Part shown: positions 44,682 through 56,299 of the stretch, piece after piece
Numbering within the stretch: the first letter of the stretch is position 1
How the letters are laid out: each line of letters starts with the position of its first letter
NCBI GenBank assembly: GCA_021234155.1
Contig: JAJEKV010000004.1
Location: 24,281,662-24,345,661, forward strand
Source of the DNA: Isoetes taiwanensis
Lineage: Eukaryota > Streptophyta > Lycopodiopsida > Isoetales > Isoetaceae
Direction of reading: 5' to 3'
Length of the DNA stretch: 64,000 nucleotides
Translations under genes and position numbers: made by a program
The notes under the pieces: model-generated
Told to the model about the DNA's origin: nothing
Seen by the model: the letters and a program-made list of their open reading frames with translations, nothing else
The model's database searches: none

Positions 44682-47330
44682 GGATCTAAGTTTATTCCAC
44701 CCTCAAGGGAATGGCATATGGCAAATCGCCTGGCCCCCGACGGCTTCCCCCTAAATTTTTCCCCGAGGATGAGCTTGGTGATGATCTAACAACAACCTTT
44801 ACATGGTGCTTGGATGTTTGAGAGCCTGCACCCTTCACTATCCACTGGCTTTCTTGCCTTAATCCCAAAGGTGGAAAGCCATCTACTATTGAAGAATGGC
44901 GTCCAATTGCTCTCACAAATATGACCTACAAGCTTATGGCTAAGCTCTTTGCAAATCGACTTAAGCCAATATTGTGCAAGCTAATAAGGGCAGAACAGGC
45001 ATCATTCGTACTAGGTAGAAACATTCTATCAAATTACTTGGCCGCCTGCAAAGGCCTGCATTGGGATGAACAAAGTAAGAAGAAATGCATCATGCTCAAA
45101 TTGGATTTTAAATGCGCTTTCGATATAGTGAGATGGGATTCCATTAGGGAAGTCATGGGCAAACTAGCTTTGGGAAAAAATTTATAAACATGGTCATGGG
45201 GCTTAACAAGTCAGCTTCTGCATCAATCCTCATCAATGGCAGTCCAACCCAACTTTTTCCTCTCGTGAAGGGTGTACGCATGTGGCTGCCCACTTGTCCC
45301 TTATATATTTATTCTACTAGCAAATGTTCTCGACTCTCTTGGGGCAAATCGAAAAGCTTAAAACAAAGAGATCAATGGGATCAAACTTCTTTTTACATCT
45401 CGGGATCCAGCTAACCATACAACAGTTTTGTCGATGACACATTTATATTCTCAAGGTATGACGATTCCAAATTTCAACAACTACCTTGAGACAATTAAGG
45501 CTTTCAAAGACCTTCAATCGAGTATGTTTGAATAACAAAGAAATGCTCAATTATATGGCCTCCAAACTATTAGGATTACCCTTGACAATAGGAGCTCTTC
45601 CTCTAGGTACTTGGAACTCCTTTCTTGATAAATTGAAAAAAAGAATAAACCTATAGTCAAGCAAGGGTCTTTCAATAGCGGGTCGGATCACTATAGCTAA
45701 TTGTGTACTCAACAGCTCGATTATGTGTCTTTGGTGCTGTTGGCTCCCAAATATGTATATCAACACATGGAGCAGTTCATAAGAGGGTTCATCCGCGGCT
45801 TTTACCTAAAATAGCATGGATGTAAGTGTGCAAACCTAAGATGCTTGGAGGCTTAGGCAGCAAAAAAAAACTGTTAACACACTTCCAAGCCCTTATCTTC
45901 AAGCTCAGATGGGATGCTCTCAACCAAAAGGTAGATTTTTTATCTCAATTTATTAGGCAATCGCTTGGCAAAAGCAAGCCCAAAGAACCTCTAAGCCATC
46001 CCCTCGCCGCCGCTTTGTAAATTTGCATGCTTTAGTGATTTCAAAATAGCACCTGGTATTTTTCCCAGTTATGCGAAAGATCCTAGAAGCTTGGATGGGA
46101 GTTAAAGATGTTTAGACCGGAGCACAAGCCACATGGCATTCAGGAAATCTCTTAATCTTTTGGAGCCCAATGATCAATACCGAAGAGGACTACCCATTAG
46201 CTCTGGACACCCAAGAATCAGAGAAAATGGGAATGTGCCGAATATCTCTCCTAAAGGACCTATAGAGCACGGAAAACAATTGCCGGTAGTCATGGACTAA
46301 GGTCAAGTTAATGATTGGAGGAACCCGCCGCATGCAATGAGCCGTGTTAGTATGTTATCGAAATTGAAGGACGTGAGGATATTTGGGTGTTAAACAACAA
46401 AAACTCACTCTCTCGTGGAGCACAATATACAAAGCTCTATCCGGTGATGATCTCCTCGCGGTGTCTTCCGTAATCAATCTAACTAGATCCGCTATGTAAA
46501 TTAGCTAAAGAAATGTTGGCAATCACATTGTGCAAAGAAAATATAGATGTTCATGTGGCTCACCTAATGAAGTGGTCTAGCCACTAAAACCCTCGGGTGC
46601 TCCAAAGGAAATTTGTGGAAGAAACTAGTTACCCACTGAAATATGGCAATGAGGAAGAAATTGGACACATGTATCTTGGCTTTCTGGGAATGGGTTGCCC
46701 CCATCCTCCAAATCGACCACAACCAGTTTAATGGCCAGCGATTATGATGTTGGTTAAAAATAAGGTGGGCCATTCCATCATCAGCACTACTCTCTGGGCT
46801 GTTTGGAAGCACAGATGTGCGGTTGCCATGGGTGGAGAGGAGATCTCGGTGCAAAAAATAAAAAACGTGTTTAACCATGATGTTGCCCTTATGGCTATAT
46901 CTCACTTCAGAAAATGGGGCTGCGACTATGACATAGCTTTGGCTTGGCACTGTTCAGGGCTTTTACTCACACTTCAAATGTTCTTGGATGTGTGATGGTG
47001 GTAGGTTTGCAGCCGTTCCAGTTGAGGAGTAAATGATGGGAACTCCCACACTTCAAATATTCTTGGATGTGTGATGGGTAGATTTGCACTGAGGTGGTGT
47101 GAACGAGGGCTAGTGCCCCAATCGAGAGCTCTTAGCTCAAGCCCCTTGGGGCATTTCCTTTTTCTTTTTCTATATGTAATTATAACAATCTAAATAAATG
47201 AACTTTCTAGCGCTAAAAAAAAAACAAAAACAAAAACAAAAACAAAAACAAAAACAAAAAAAAAAAAAAAAACAAAAACAAAAACAAAAACAAAAACAAA
47301 AACAAAAACTATAACAAAAACAAAAACAAA
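44682..47330 (+). mobile_element. 5'-truncated LINE with RT remains and AAAAAC tail
   Basis: A plant LINE-type non-LTR retrotransposon. It starts inside the reverse transcriptase: SPGPDGFP-like start eroded at about 44714-44750, LSCLNPKGGKPSTIEEWRP (about 44850), then an open stretch 44921-45187 (KLMAKLFANRLKPILCKLI; EQASFVLGRNILSNYL; MLKLDFKCAFDIVRWDSI). FVDDTFIF with the catalytic Asp pair is at about 45427-45450. A thumb-like region (SIAGRITIANCVLN) lies near 45670 and the zinc-knuckle end (STTLWAVWKHRCAVAMGG) near 46787. Several frameshifts and stops make it inactive. Its 3' part has a 78-bp duplication ('ttcttggatgtgtgatgg' at about 46981 and 47059). It ends in a 120-bp (AAAAAC)n tail. 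Confidence 0.92.
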
Positions 47331-47334
47331 AACA
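47215..47334 (+). repeat. (AAAAAC)n tail of the LINE
   Basis: About 120 bp of A-rich hexamers after 'ctttctagcgct'. Its position between the LINE end and the target-site duplication marks it as the retrotransposition tail. The Phe/Val-only minus-strand frame over it is an artefact. Confidence 0.92.
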
Positions 47335-47689
47335 ATTGAATAAAAACTATTTGAGACAGCAAGATACGTGCCTTCCAATATGCATGGTTTTATGACAGTT
47401 TATGAGTTTCAAAGATATCATGTACATAGTATTCAGAAGCTTTAAGCTCATTTGTAGACGTTATGCATGTCAAGGAGTGTATTACAGTTGTCCAAGTGAA
47501 AATCAAAATATCTAGCATGGCCATCTTAGGTCTGTGGTAGCAAAAGCAAATGCAAATGTTATTCAAATTATGCAGATGTTATTCAGGTTATCTTCTGATG
47601 TTTCACTTGATATTCAACTTTTTTATTGTGGAATGCAAAAAGTCATAACCTCCTATATGTCTTGTACTTTCTCTGTTGTTGATTTCAGA

Positions 47690-48430
47690 TCTTTAGATAT
47701 GACGATGGAACAAGTGCAAGTCCAATAAGTTCAATAAAGTATGCTGGTGGTCCTCGAAATTAGGTTTCTCAAAAAGTCATCAGGTTAGAGGCTTTAATCA
47801 TTTCCTGCGATAATTTACCTTGGTTAATTATAGGAGATATTAATTAGCAATTCATTTATGCCAAGGAATAGAATAGAATAGAATAGAATAGAATAGAATA
47901 GTTTTTTTAACGTCCACGGAGACCAATAGGTCAAGGATTCAGTTAAATTTTATTGTCTTCTCAGGTACTTCTTTGTAGGACTAGGAGAAATAATTGTTTT
48001 GCGAGTAGATGGAGGATTCAAAACTGGTATTGATGCTATCATGGCAGCCGCAATAAAGGTCGTATCATTGCCCGTATATGTTATACGAACAATTGTTATG
48101 CTGAAGTTGCAAACTAGGTAGTGTAAGGTTCTTACAATGCTAGCTCTACAATTTTTGTATAAGTATAATGGACTGTATAGAGAGGAGCTGCATGCTCATT
48201 TCCCTGGAGGTGCAAATGATCTAATTAATTTGTTTATCTACAGTTGCCAAAGATGCGATTCCCTTTAGCTTATATGCAAAGGAACATCCTAGACTTTGAA
48301 ATGCTAGCTACTCATTGTGCTCTTATTGGGAATTTAAGGTTCACGATCCTCTTTTGAGGCTGCGATACGAGGAAGGATTTCTTGAAACAAAGAAATATTC
48401 CATTTGTGATTGATTTAAGTTTTATGCTAG
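47690..48430 (+). pseudogene. Glutamate synthase (Fd-GOGAT-like) fragment in U3
   Basis: It has the same exon series as U5. The GASPISSIK segment is near 47718. The IIVLRVDGGFKTGIDAIMAA exon is at about 47978-48047 and reaches the Cys-bearing end at about 48119. EELHAHFPGGAND is near 48184. The intron between the last two is short because the MITE is absent. The shared 1-nt loss after the GGP codons is present. Confidence 0.82.
47868..47931 (-). mobile_element. Short TATTC-tailed insertion, copy E1
   Basis: 64 bp: (GAATA)n, T run, 'aacgtccacggagaccaata'. It is flanked by CAAGGA at 47862-47867 and 47932-47937. The matching place in U4 (about 57230-57243, 'tgccaaggattcagtt') is uninterrupted. 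In the sense orientation (minus) it starts GACC-rich and ends in TTAAAAAAAC plus (TATTC)n, like the 3' end of a LINE or SINE. Confidence 0.85.
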
Positions 48431-48530
48431 CAGTACGTATGCCCTGCATATGTTCCATCTTTTAATTTTAAGGTCCAAAAATATGAAACACTATGGGGTT
48501 GAGAAACTGTTTGCATTTGAAGGAACAAGA

Positions 48531-48978
48531 AGGAAGGCAAGAATGGAATTTGGAGTCACAAGAAGGAATACATGCATGCTTCATTAACAAATAAAATTTT
48601 CACTAACTCCTTAAACGAGAAAGGAACCTACAATTGTGCATACCATGCTTGAAGAAATGAGGATTTCAAAAATCAAACTAGAAGGTTTTAGAATCATTAC
48701 CTCATTGCAACAAGAGTTGTTCATAATGTCAAGTAAGGTATCTTGCATTTATATTAGTATGTTTCTATTACCCTTATGAGTTGCAAAATCTCCCTTGTAG
48801 GGAATTCTCTATGGAATGCATAGAGGGTGGTCATAGGAAGGGGCATGATAGAGGCACACTTCCATTTATATTTTTGCCATGCTTGGATATTGAGGTTAGA
48901 GGTTGGTTAGTTGACATGCATAACCTGGTATCTAAGGTCCCCATACTAATGAGAAAGTGGGTTGGAATTGATAATAGA
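48531..48978. other. Flank between U3 and the Helitron end
   Basis: No gene was supported. The frame 48781-49011 (76 codons) has no recognised family. Confidence 0.45.
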
Positions 48979-49006
48979 CTAGTTATAGTGCCCGGCGTTG
49001 CCGGGC
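48979..49006 (-). mobile_element. Helitron 3' terminus
   Basis: The minus strand reads GCCCGGC-aac-GCCGGGC (49006-48990), ACTATAA, CTAG (48982-48979), then T. A GC-rich hairpin about 7-10 bases before CTAG next to T is the diagnostic Helitron 3' end. The body should extend to higher coordinates. I could not place its TC 5' end. Confidence 0.7.
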
Positions 49007-52000
49007 TTTAGTAGCAATTTGAAGAGGTGGTTTGTATTTGTTGCTTAGAGAAAACAATGTGGCTTGGAGGGGGCAAGGGTGGTATAGAGCAAGCTTTTAA
49101 TATTTATTGATAAGGATGAAGAACCATTGTGCAAAAAATAATGGATTTGGTCTCACATGTTGAACTGTGGAAATTTTATAGTGCGTTGTTTTTGTTTATG
49201 AGATAGTTCTATCGAAATGATTTTATTGTGAGGCATTGGTAGGCTTTAGCAACCTATAGATATTTGTATTGCAATGTGAAAGAATAGAATAGAATAGAAT
49301 ATTTTTTTAACGTCCACGGAAAGCAACAATAGCTGTAAGTTGGATTGTGTCAACTATAAGCAATGTCTGATTTAGAGGGCAGAAGTGGTAATTAGGATTA
49401 CTCATGAGTTTATTTTGATTGAGTAGGTCCTGATGATTGTGAGCAAATTGAGTCTCCTCTATTTGAATGGCAATGGGTGAAGGGATGGAGTGCACAGAAA
49501 TGTATGCGATAGTTTTTTCCTCTATGAAATTTGGAAGGTTTAATACGTAGTTCCACGTAGTTATAATGGTTTGTCGAAATGTATAATGTCTACAATGAAA
49601 ATTCTTATTGGATTAAGTGTAGAACTAAGGAAACAACATAAAATAAGACCATATCTTACCATATTTTGTTGGAATATGAGAGATTATTTTATTAGGTTAA
49701 TTTATTAGGTTTCGTTGGAATATGGGTGATTATTAACTTGGGCACCCACACCAATAGTCAAGCACAAAAAGAAAGTGCATGAACTTATGAATCAACCCTT
49801 TTAAATGCGAATTCCTAATTTCTAGTCTTAACTTCCACCAACACTTTTGTATCAACCTACATCTTATCTTTGCAAAGGACCCGATGTCCAACGTGAACAA
49901 CATTTGAACCCATATGACCGCCGTGTTGTTTCACGAAACATGTTCAAAACATGGTCTGGCTATCAATGGCTAAAGCTTATGATACATGGCTACTTGTGAT
50001 TGTATTCAAATTGTTGCAATGTGGCAATAAACAAATTGTCCTAATAACTATCATTACTCCACGGAATTAACAAAGCAAAGCATTGGTGTGTAAAATATGA
50101 GCACCATAAATTTTGTGCACAACACTTCTCTACAAACACTTGGAAATAAAATGTGATAACAAAAGCAGCCATTTTTGTGACAAAGTTAATTGTTAATGGA
50201 GTTTTAATAGCTTTCTAAAATGGATAGAGTGTCGATTTATGCACTTCGATTTTCCATCTAGGAGCTTGAAGGTAAAAGAAAGTCAAACTGGTACTGAAAG
50301 TGCATCATAGATTACACATACAAATATTTGGTTTAACTTAGATCCTTCCATATGAATCTTATTATCGTCTTTTTCTTTTCGGATGTTGTATCCTGTTATT
50401 CAACGTTTGAACTGCAAAAAGGAGTTTTGCTTTGCAAACAAATAGGGAAAAAAACGCACCTGCAATATTCTCCATACAGGACCTTAACATATGTGGTCAT
50501 TGCTAGAACTCAAAATGGTCTCTCTAGAGTCCGAACTCGTTGATTGAATAGACGAAAGAATTAAGAATCACCTTCCCAGATTTTATGAGAAAAACAATAA
50601 GATATGTTGCACATCAACCATATGGTATCCCCAATGCAAATGGCAACCTCAAACTCAAAATTTGTTCCAAAGATATGCACTAAACATCCTTAGCTATTTG
50701 GCCTCAATCCCTGTGTACCCATTTATGCTGCCTAAAGATCATGCTGATACAAAATATCTGCCAGAAATTGAAGAAAATAAGAACTTTACGTAAATTACAA
50801 CAACAAAGATATTTTGATTGCATAAGAATTTTGATCGAGCTTCTATGTTTGATTAATAGGTCATGGATATTCTTTGCTTCAGGAAGCAAAAATTGGCATA
50901 TGTTTGGCAATTAGCTTGCATAGGTGACATCTTGAAACTTCAAGCTAAATCAAAGGTATGAAAATTTAGACCAGGCATAATATGCCATTTCCATCCATGG
51001 CAATAGAGGGGTGGAAAATCCAATATTTAATTAAGATTAATCTAGTTAGATGAATTTATGTATAAAGACCAACCAATAGAGTATAAAAAACAACTTGTTT
51101 TGCAGAATCAAGAACGTTGGCAGTTATTCCTGGCCTGATTCGTCTAGAACTGCCTGCCTATCACTTAACTTCTAGTGTATATTTTATATTCTTCTATCAG
51201 CCTGTCTAGTATTACACTTGTCCAGAAGCCCAAGCCCCTACACCATAATATTACAAATTCAAGGTTTTCCTGAGTATTACATATTATCCATGGATAGTGC
51301 AGCACCCATTTCCTTTAATATTGGATAAGCTACTGTAACTCAAAGACCTATTATTTCGTTGGATAAGCCCTTGCCTCAAGGGGGGTTAGAAATATGATGG
51401 GATATCTAAGAAATGTTGACTTCAAGTCACCACGTGACATCTTAATGTACTATTGCTAGGGGATACATCTACTACATAGAAGATATTCATCACCTTCATA
51501 ATGGAGATGTGAACTGTTTAAGTAGCATAGGTTTGCGAACTCATTTTTTCAACATTACTAAAGTGCACCGAGTAGAGTGGCCTTTCTAGAAAAGCAAGTC
51601 TGAGTGGCATTTCTTTGCAGCAGGAAACACTGGAGCTCTCGTTGGCTCCCTCACGTATCAAGTGTTCTATGACATAGAATTGCATGATGTGAAAAGCAAC
51701 TCTTTGGCATTTTATGGCTGGTATTAGCATTTGCCTGGCTCCAAAGCCTGATTTTCCTATTCACTAATGCAGCAAATTCTTCTGTTTCCATGAGGTCGTC
51801 TAAGCTCCAAGCTGGGCCTGCAGTCATTTTCCTCGTTTCACTAATCCAGTTCAATGCATTGGAGTAATGCACCAAACTTCGCAACACATTGGTCTTCTGA
51901 CCACTCACACTTCCCTTGAGGAAAGGCAAAATAATGGATGGAGTAATTAAATAATAAATGTTGAAGAGAACTGACATTTAATCTAACATATAACCTTATG

Positions 52001-52249
52001 AGAGGTCCTTCATCCTATTGCCCTTCCCGAAAAAAGATCTATTATGCAAAACCCATGCTCACAGTCCATGTCAAAATGATCGGTTCTGCAACCCACTCTA
52101 ATGCCATGCATATGTAATGAAAGGAATCTTACATGTCATTTTTACAAACTGAGATGCATAATTTATCTCATACATTTGGCAGCCTGTTATTTACCTAGCT
52201 GCGAGTAGGTGGCATGGCAATGTCATTTCCCAGCCGTTTTCCTTCATAG
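49007..52249. other. Mostly unannotated stretch
   Basis: No family was recognised. The minus-strand frame 51977-51651 (108 codons) has a protein-like middle (AGPAWSLDDLMETEEFAALV) of unknown type. A short TATTC-tailed insertion lies at 49283-49318. Confidence 0.45.
49283..49318 (-). mobile_element. Short TATTC-tailed insertion, copy E2 (5'-truncated)
   Basis: 36 bp: (AATAG)n, T run, 'aacgtccacg'. It is flanked by GAAAG at 49278-49282 and 49319-49323. It is the E1 sequence without the outer 'gagaccaatagg', so it is shortened at its 5' end as reverse-transcribed elements often are. Confidence 0.78.
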
Positions 52250-52605
52250 TAAAGCTTAAGCTCCATTCCAAAAGCAAGACTGCAAGTCTGATGTAGACAT
52301 TTGACAATGGAGTATTATCAAAACCATGGGCAATGGCATAGTGGGAACAATGAATATGAACAGATAAATGCATCTTAAGCAAGTGTATAAAGCGTACATA
52401 TTTAGTGCAAGACATACCTCACACCAGTGCAGTGTTGTTTGACATTATGCCAGCTTCTTGCATCCTCCAGAAAACTTCAAGGGCATGGAGGCCTTGTCCA
52501 TGTTTGCATATCCGTAAATATTTCCATCTCACCACTATATTTGAATATTTCGATCCTTCAAAGATCTCTAGCATTTTTTCTTCTACACTCCCAATACCTA
52601 GCATA
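52250..52605 (-). pseudogene. PPR relic, minus strand
   Basis: The frame 52604-52419 reads SVEEKMLEIFEGSKYSN and then KHGQGLHALEVFWRMQEAGI. This corresponds to the ends and starts of PPR motifs (GSVEEA-IFEG; HGxG-AL-FxxMQ-GI). The next piece (about 52415-52320; AIAHGFDNTPLSNVYI) fits the HGF-NTPLVSNVLI stretch of the following motif. Stops and shifts separate the pieces. Confidence 0.6.
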
Positions 52606-55600
52606 CATATCCTACAAGATGTTTCATCAGACTCATACTTCCTCTGAACGAAGTGGCCATGTATGAGCCTCCCTTACACTATTTCTCCTTGTGTTGATTT
52701 TATGCTCTTTCTTTGCATTATCTAATCAGTAAATATCTAATCAGGGATTTACTGAAGATGCTATGAGTCGCTTCCACATTTCGCACATCAAACTAAGGTC
52801 CAATTTTTACAGTTTGATCATGAATCAACCTGTCTTGTTCCATGGCTCCCTTACTGGCACAGGCTTTGAGGATGCTTAGACATATAACACTTGTTGGTTA
52901 TGCGCTTTCTTGTTGCATTTTCCCAAAACATTTAACACAATGAAACCTTCATTCTACTGTACATATCATGCACAAAATCACTACATCCCATAGCACAGCA
53001 AAGCGCTCTGATGACTTGTCAAAAACTTCCACTTAAAGTACATCTCAATGAGGCCTGATACCACCACAAAGAAGAAAAATGCTGATAATGCGCCGAAGAG
53101 AGGATGTCAGCTTGCATATGGCAAAAGTGCCAAGAAATAAATATTTTCCACTTATCCTATCTTTGCATTTGCAGATATAATTGCACATTATGTATACTCG
53201 CTCGACGTGCAAGGTATCAGACTTTTAAGTAACTGAAGACTAAATCGTTGAAGCTACAATTATCTGAAAAGATACATTTACCTGAAAAGCACCAATCTTG
53301 ATGTACTACATTGGCATGCATTTGATGTAGTACAGTTATAAGTAATGACAAAATCATTGAAGCCACAACTATCTGAAAAGATACATTTACCTTGGTGAGA
53401 ATTCTGCTCAAACAGGAAATAAACATTCAAAAGCAATTCGACCAGATGCTAATGGAGTAATTGTGATTTAAGCAAATGCATTCAGGAAAAAGAAGCACGA
53501 TGACGATACCAGTATCAACTAACTCCAAACATAATGAGGAATGCTTGATATTTGTTGGTTTTTAAAGGACAAAGAAAAAGGACAAAGAAAAGATACAACA
53601 ACAAAATTGCTTGCCTGTGGCTGGCTGTTATTAACAATGGATTTTGGAAGCTTAAAAGAGCCTAGATATGCTGCTTTCTCGCAAATCAATTCAGGCAATT
53701 GCTAAAATGAATGAGAAACCTATTCTAATCACAATACTGAGTAGATGTCAAAAAGTTTCCATGAACCAGGACCTATCATGATGACTCAAATGCTTCCAGG
53801 TTCCCAATCAAATGTATTCCTTTCATTCATCTCTACGTTGATCAATATTGCAACCTTGTATTCATATTCTAGCCACATGGTTAGACCGAAAAATCAGACA
53901 AAAGGAAGAGAAAATGTAAGATTGTCTACCTTCTGTCGACTCCTCCCAGTAAAACCCAGCAAAAGGAAGGCAAAATGAGAACTTATCCACCTTCTGATGA
54001 CTCCTGCCTCTGAACGCGTCCCTCTAAACAGAGAAAATATTGCAACTCATACTTACACACATCGATTCATATGAACGCTAATCTGCATGTGGTTTCAGAC
54101 ATCTCGAAAACAAATAACGTGCATCGGCCGCTTTTTACAGTCTTGAAAGAATCCATTTTTACAGTCTTGAAAGAATCCATTTTGTTGTATGCAAATCCCC
54201 CTCCATCCGGCATAAAATGCTCCCGGAGCCACGCGTCTCCATGATATGGAAAAAATTTTAGACGTTTAAAACATTTTGAGCACCACACACATTTTCGGAC
54301 AATCTGAAAACTTTTCAGTACCGGGATATCCAAAAACCTTAGGGCCATCCTCTAAAAAAATTCCAAAAAGTTTTTTCCATACCGAAAAACCCAAATTAAA
54401 AGAGTTGATACTACACTAGCTATAACTCTAGTTTTATAGGGAGATAGGACGTTTTGTATGTTATTGTACTCAATCATGCCTTGCATAGGTATTCGTGCCT
54501 TCAATGTGGTTTTTGTGCTATTGTTTTGGAAGACACATGCGATTACACTATGGCTTATTGCAGGTTTCCAGGAGCATATCATCAGCAAAGGATTAAGTTC
54601 ATGCTTGAATTGAATGGATAATATGATTATCGTGCTTTGGGCAATATCAATCATTTATACTATTGTGGTATGTTAGCATTTATCATGAACTAAGTGTTTT
54701 AGTGTGCTCTGTCTGTAATGCACTATGGCAGGTTCCTAGGAACATGTTTGAAGAGTAGATGAGCAGGATAGTAGGATCGTTATACTTTAGCACTTCCAAT
54801 CAATTTTTTTTGTTGTGATGTCATAGAAATGAATTATTTGTTTTAGTGTGCAGGATTGTATGCTCTATACTACAAGTTGAAACTCTACTATTTTAGTACT
54901 GACCAGATAAGAATGTTGAATGTGCATATGAAACAAGTTGAAATTCTATTACTTTAATGGTAAATAATTAAGAACCTTAACCTTGAATGCACATTACAAC
55001 TTGATAATCTTTCCATTTGTGGCATCAGGTTTGTGTCATTTTTGAGAAGTATATTCTAATGCCTGGAAGCAATCACTTTGATTGCTCCTATATTGTTTTT
55101 GCTCTTTATAAACATGTGTTGGTCTATAGCCCAAAACTTATGTTGACAAGCACATATGTCCCCAAGCACTTTGTACTTGGCATCATCGCTAACTTCTTCA
55201 GCAGATTTAAGAACGTTATAAGACAAGGGAATTCCCGTAATAAATTCGAGCGCATGAAGGAAACCAATGATACTTAGATCCTTTGAGGAATTATCCAATG
55301 GCAACTAGATCAGAAGAAGGACCCATGGATGCTTTGGCGAGGCAAAAATTAAAGATTTTTCCAAATGAGTTATCCTTGATCAAGAATTCCAAGATGTCTA
55401 GAACCTACGTCCAACTGCCTACAGGCACCTGGGCTGAGGTCTCCGTAAAAGTTATGGAGCTTGTAGCTTGTAGCTTGGAGCTGAATGTGAGTGGGTCAGG
55501 CTGTGGCTTAGGTAATGGTAGCAGTTGCGATGGTGAAGCAGCATCTGCTGGCCGAGAAGAGGCTGCTAACCTAGGGGCTTCAACAGAATTAAAAAGTGCT

Positions 55601-55960
55601 AATGGGGTGGCGAACAAGGCTTAATCTTGGCTACCTTTCTCGCCAACTCCTTGGCTTTGCGAGTCATAACAAAAGGCCAATAGAATTGCGCTAGTAAGGG
55701 GGTTGGCTTGGAGGGGTAAGCTAAACGTGAGAAGACCAAAGCTAACCAGATGTATAGCTGTACAGATCTAGAGGATTAAACCGTGCACGGGGATGCCAAA
55801 GTAGCCCGGGGAACAGTTGCAATATGCGGCCTATGCCAGAGCTTATGAAAAAGGATTGAAGCCAATCAGATATGGGCTATAGAAGCCAAGATGATATGGG
55901 CTGTATGTATGGGCCTCTGTAACAGGTGATATGGGCCTGGGCCTGCCAAACGCGAAAAAT
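52606..55960. other. Mostly unannotated stretch
   Basis: A local duplication lies at about 53233-53395 ('tatctgaaaagatacattta' twice, about 105 bp apart). A 24-bp tandem repeat lies at about 54135-54182 ('acagtcttgaaagaatccat' twice). The + frame 55283-55624 (113 codons, Gly/Ala/Ser-rich end) and the - frame 55304-55056 (82 codons) have no recognised family. Confidence 0.5.
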
Positions 55961-56200
55961 ATAACCAAGAACTATTGCAAAAGCATGACCAAAACTAGAG
56001 CTGTGTGCTGCGGATGGAAACCCTTAAGAGCCTGGGCAATTCAGAAAGATTTATTACCAGGCATGAAAGCGAAAAGCACAACCAAGAACTATTGCGAAAA
56101 CATGACCAAAACTAGAGCTGTGTATTGCGGATGGAAAGTCTCAAGAACTTGGGCAATTTAGAAGGGTTTGTTACAGAGCATGACAGACGAAAACAAGAGC
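55961..56200. repeat. Two-copy 117-bp tandem duplication
   Basis: 'accaagaactattgc' occurs at about 55965 and 56082. Both are followed by 'atgaccaaaactagagctgt' and 'tgcggatgga'. A weaker third echo ('gcatgacagacgaaaacaa') follows near 56175. Confidence 0.88.
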
Positions 56201-56299
56201 ATGTGCAATTCAGATGATCCTGTATATGGCGATACATGCTGATTCGTGAAAGCGGTGCTAGCCAGTCCGGGCTGGGGTAAATCCAGGGTGAGAATCAAG

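Larger units (their letters stand above)
44258..48530 (+). repeat. Repeat unit U3, split by a LINE
   Basis: It matches the second half of U5 from 'gatctagccgagggtaaac' (44258; 59671 in U5) to 'gagaaactgtttgcatttga' (about 48520). It contains the PPR scrap, the GOGAT-like exons and a TATTC-tailed insertion. It lacks the intron MITE. A LINE interrupts it at 44682-47330. The left half of the unit, including the hairpin, is absent. Confidence 0.85.

Noticed and set aside
47190-47378. Minus-strand frame of alternating Phe and Val
   Set aside because: It is a translation of the (AAAAAC)n LINE tail.
47870-49320. (GAATA)n runs as simple microsatellites
   Set aside because: They always abut the same 'cgtccacgg' core and sit between short direct repeats, so they are better read as tails of a short inserted element.
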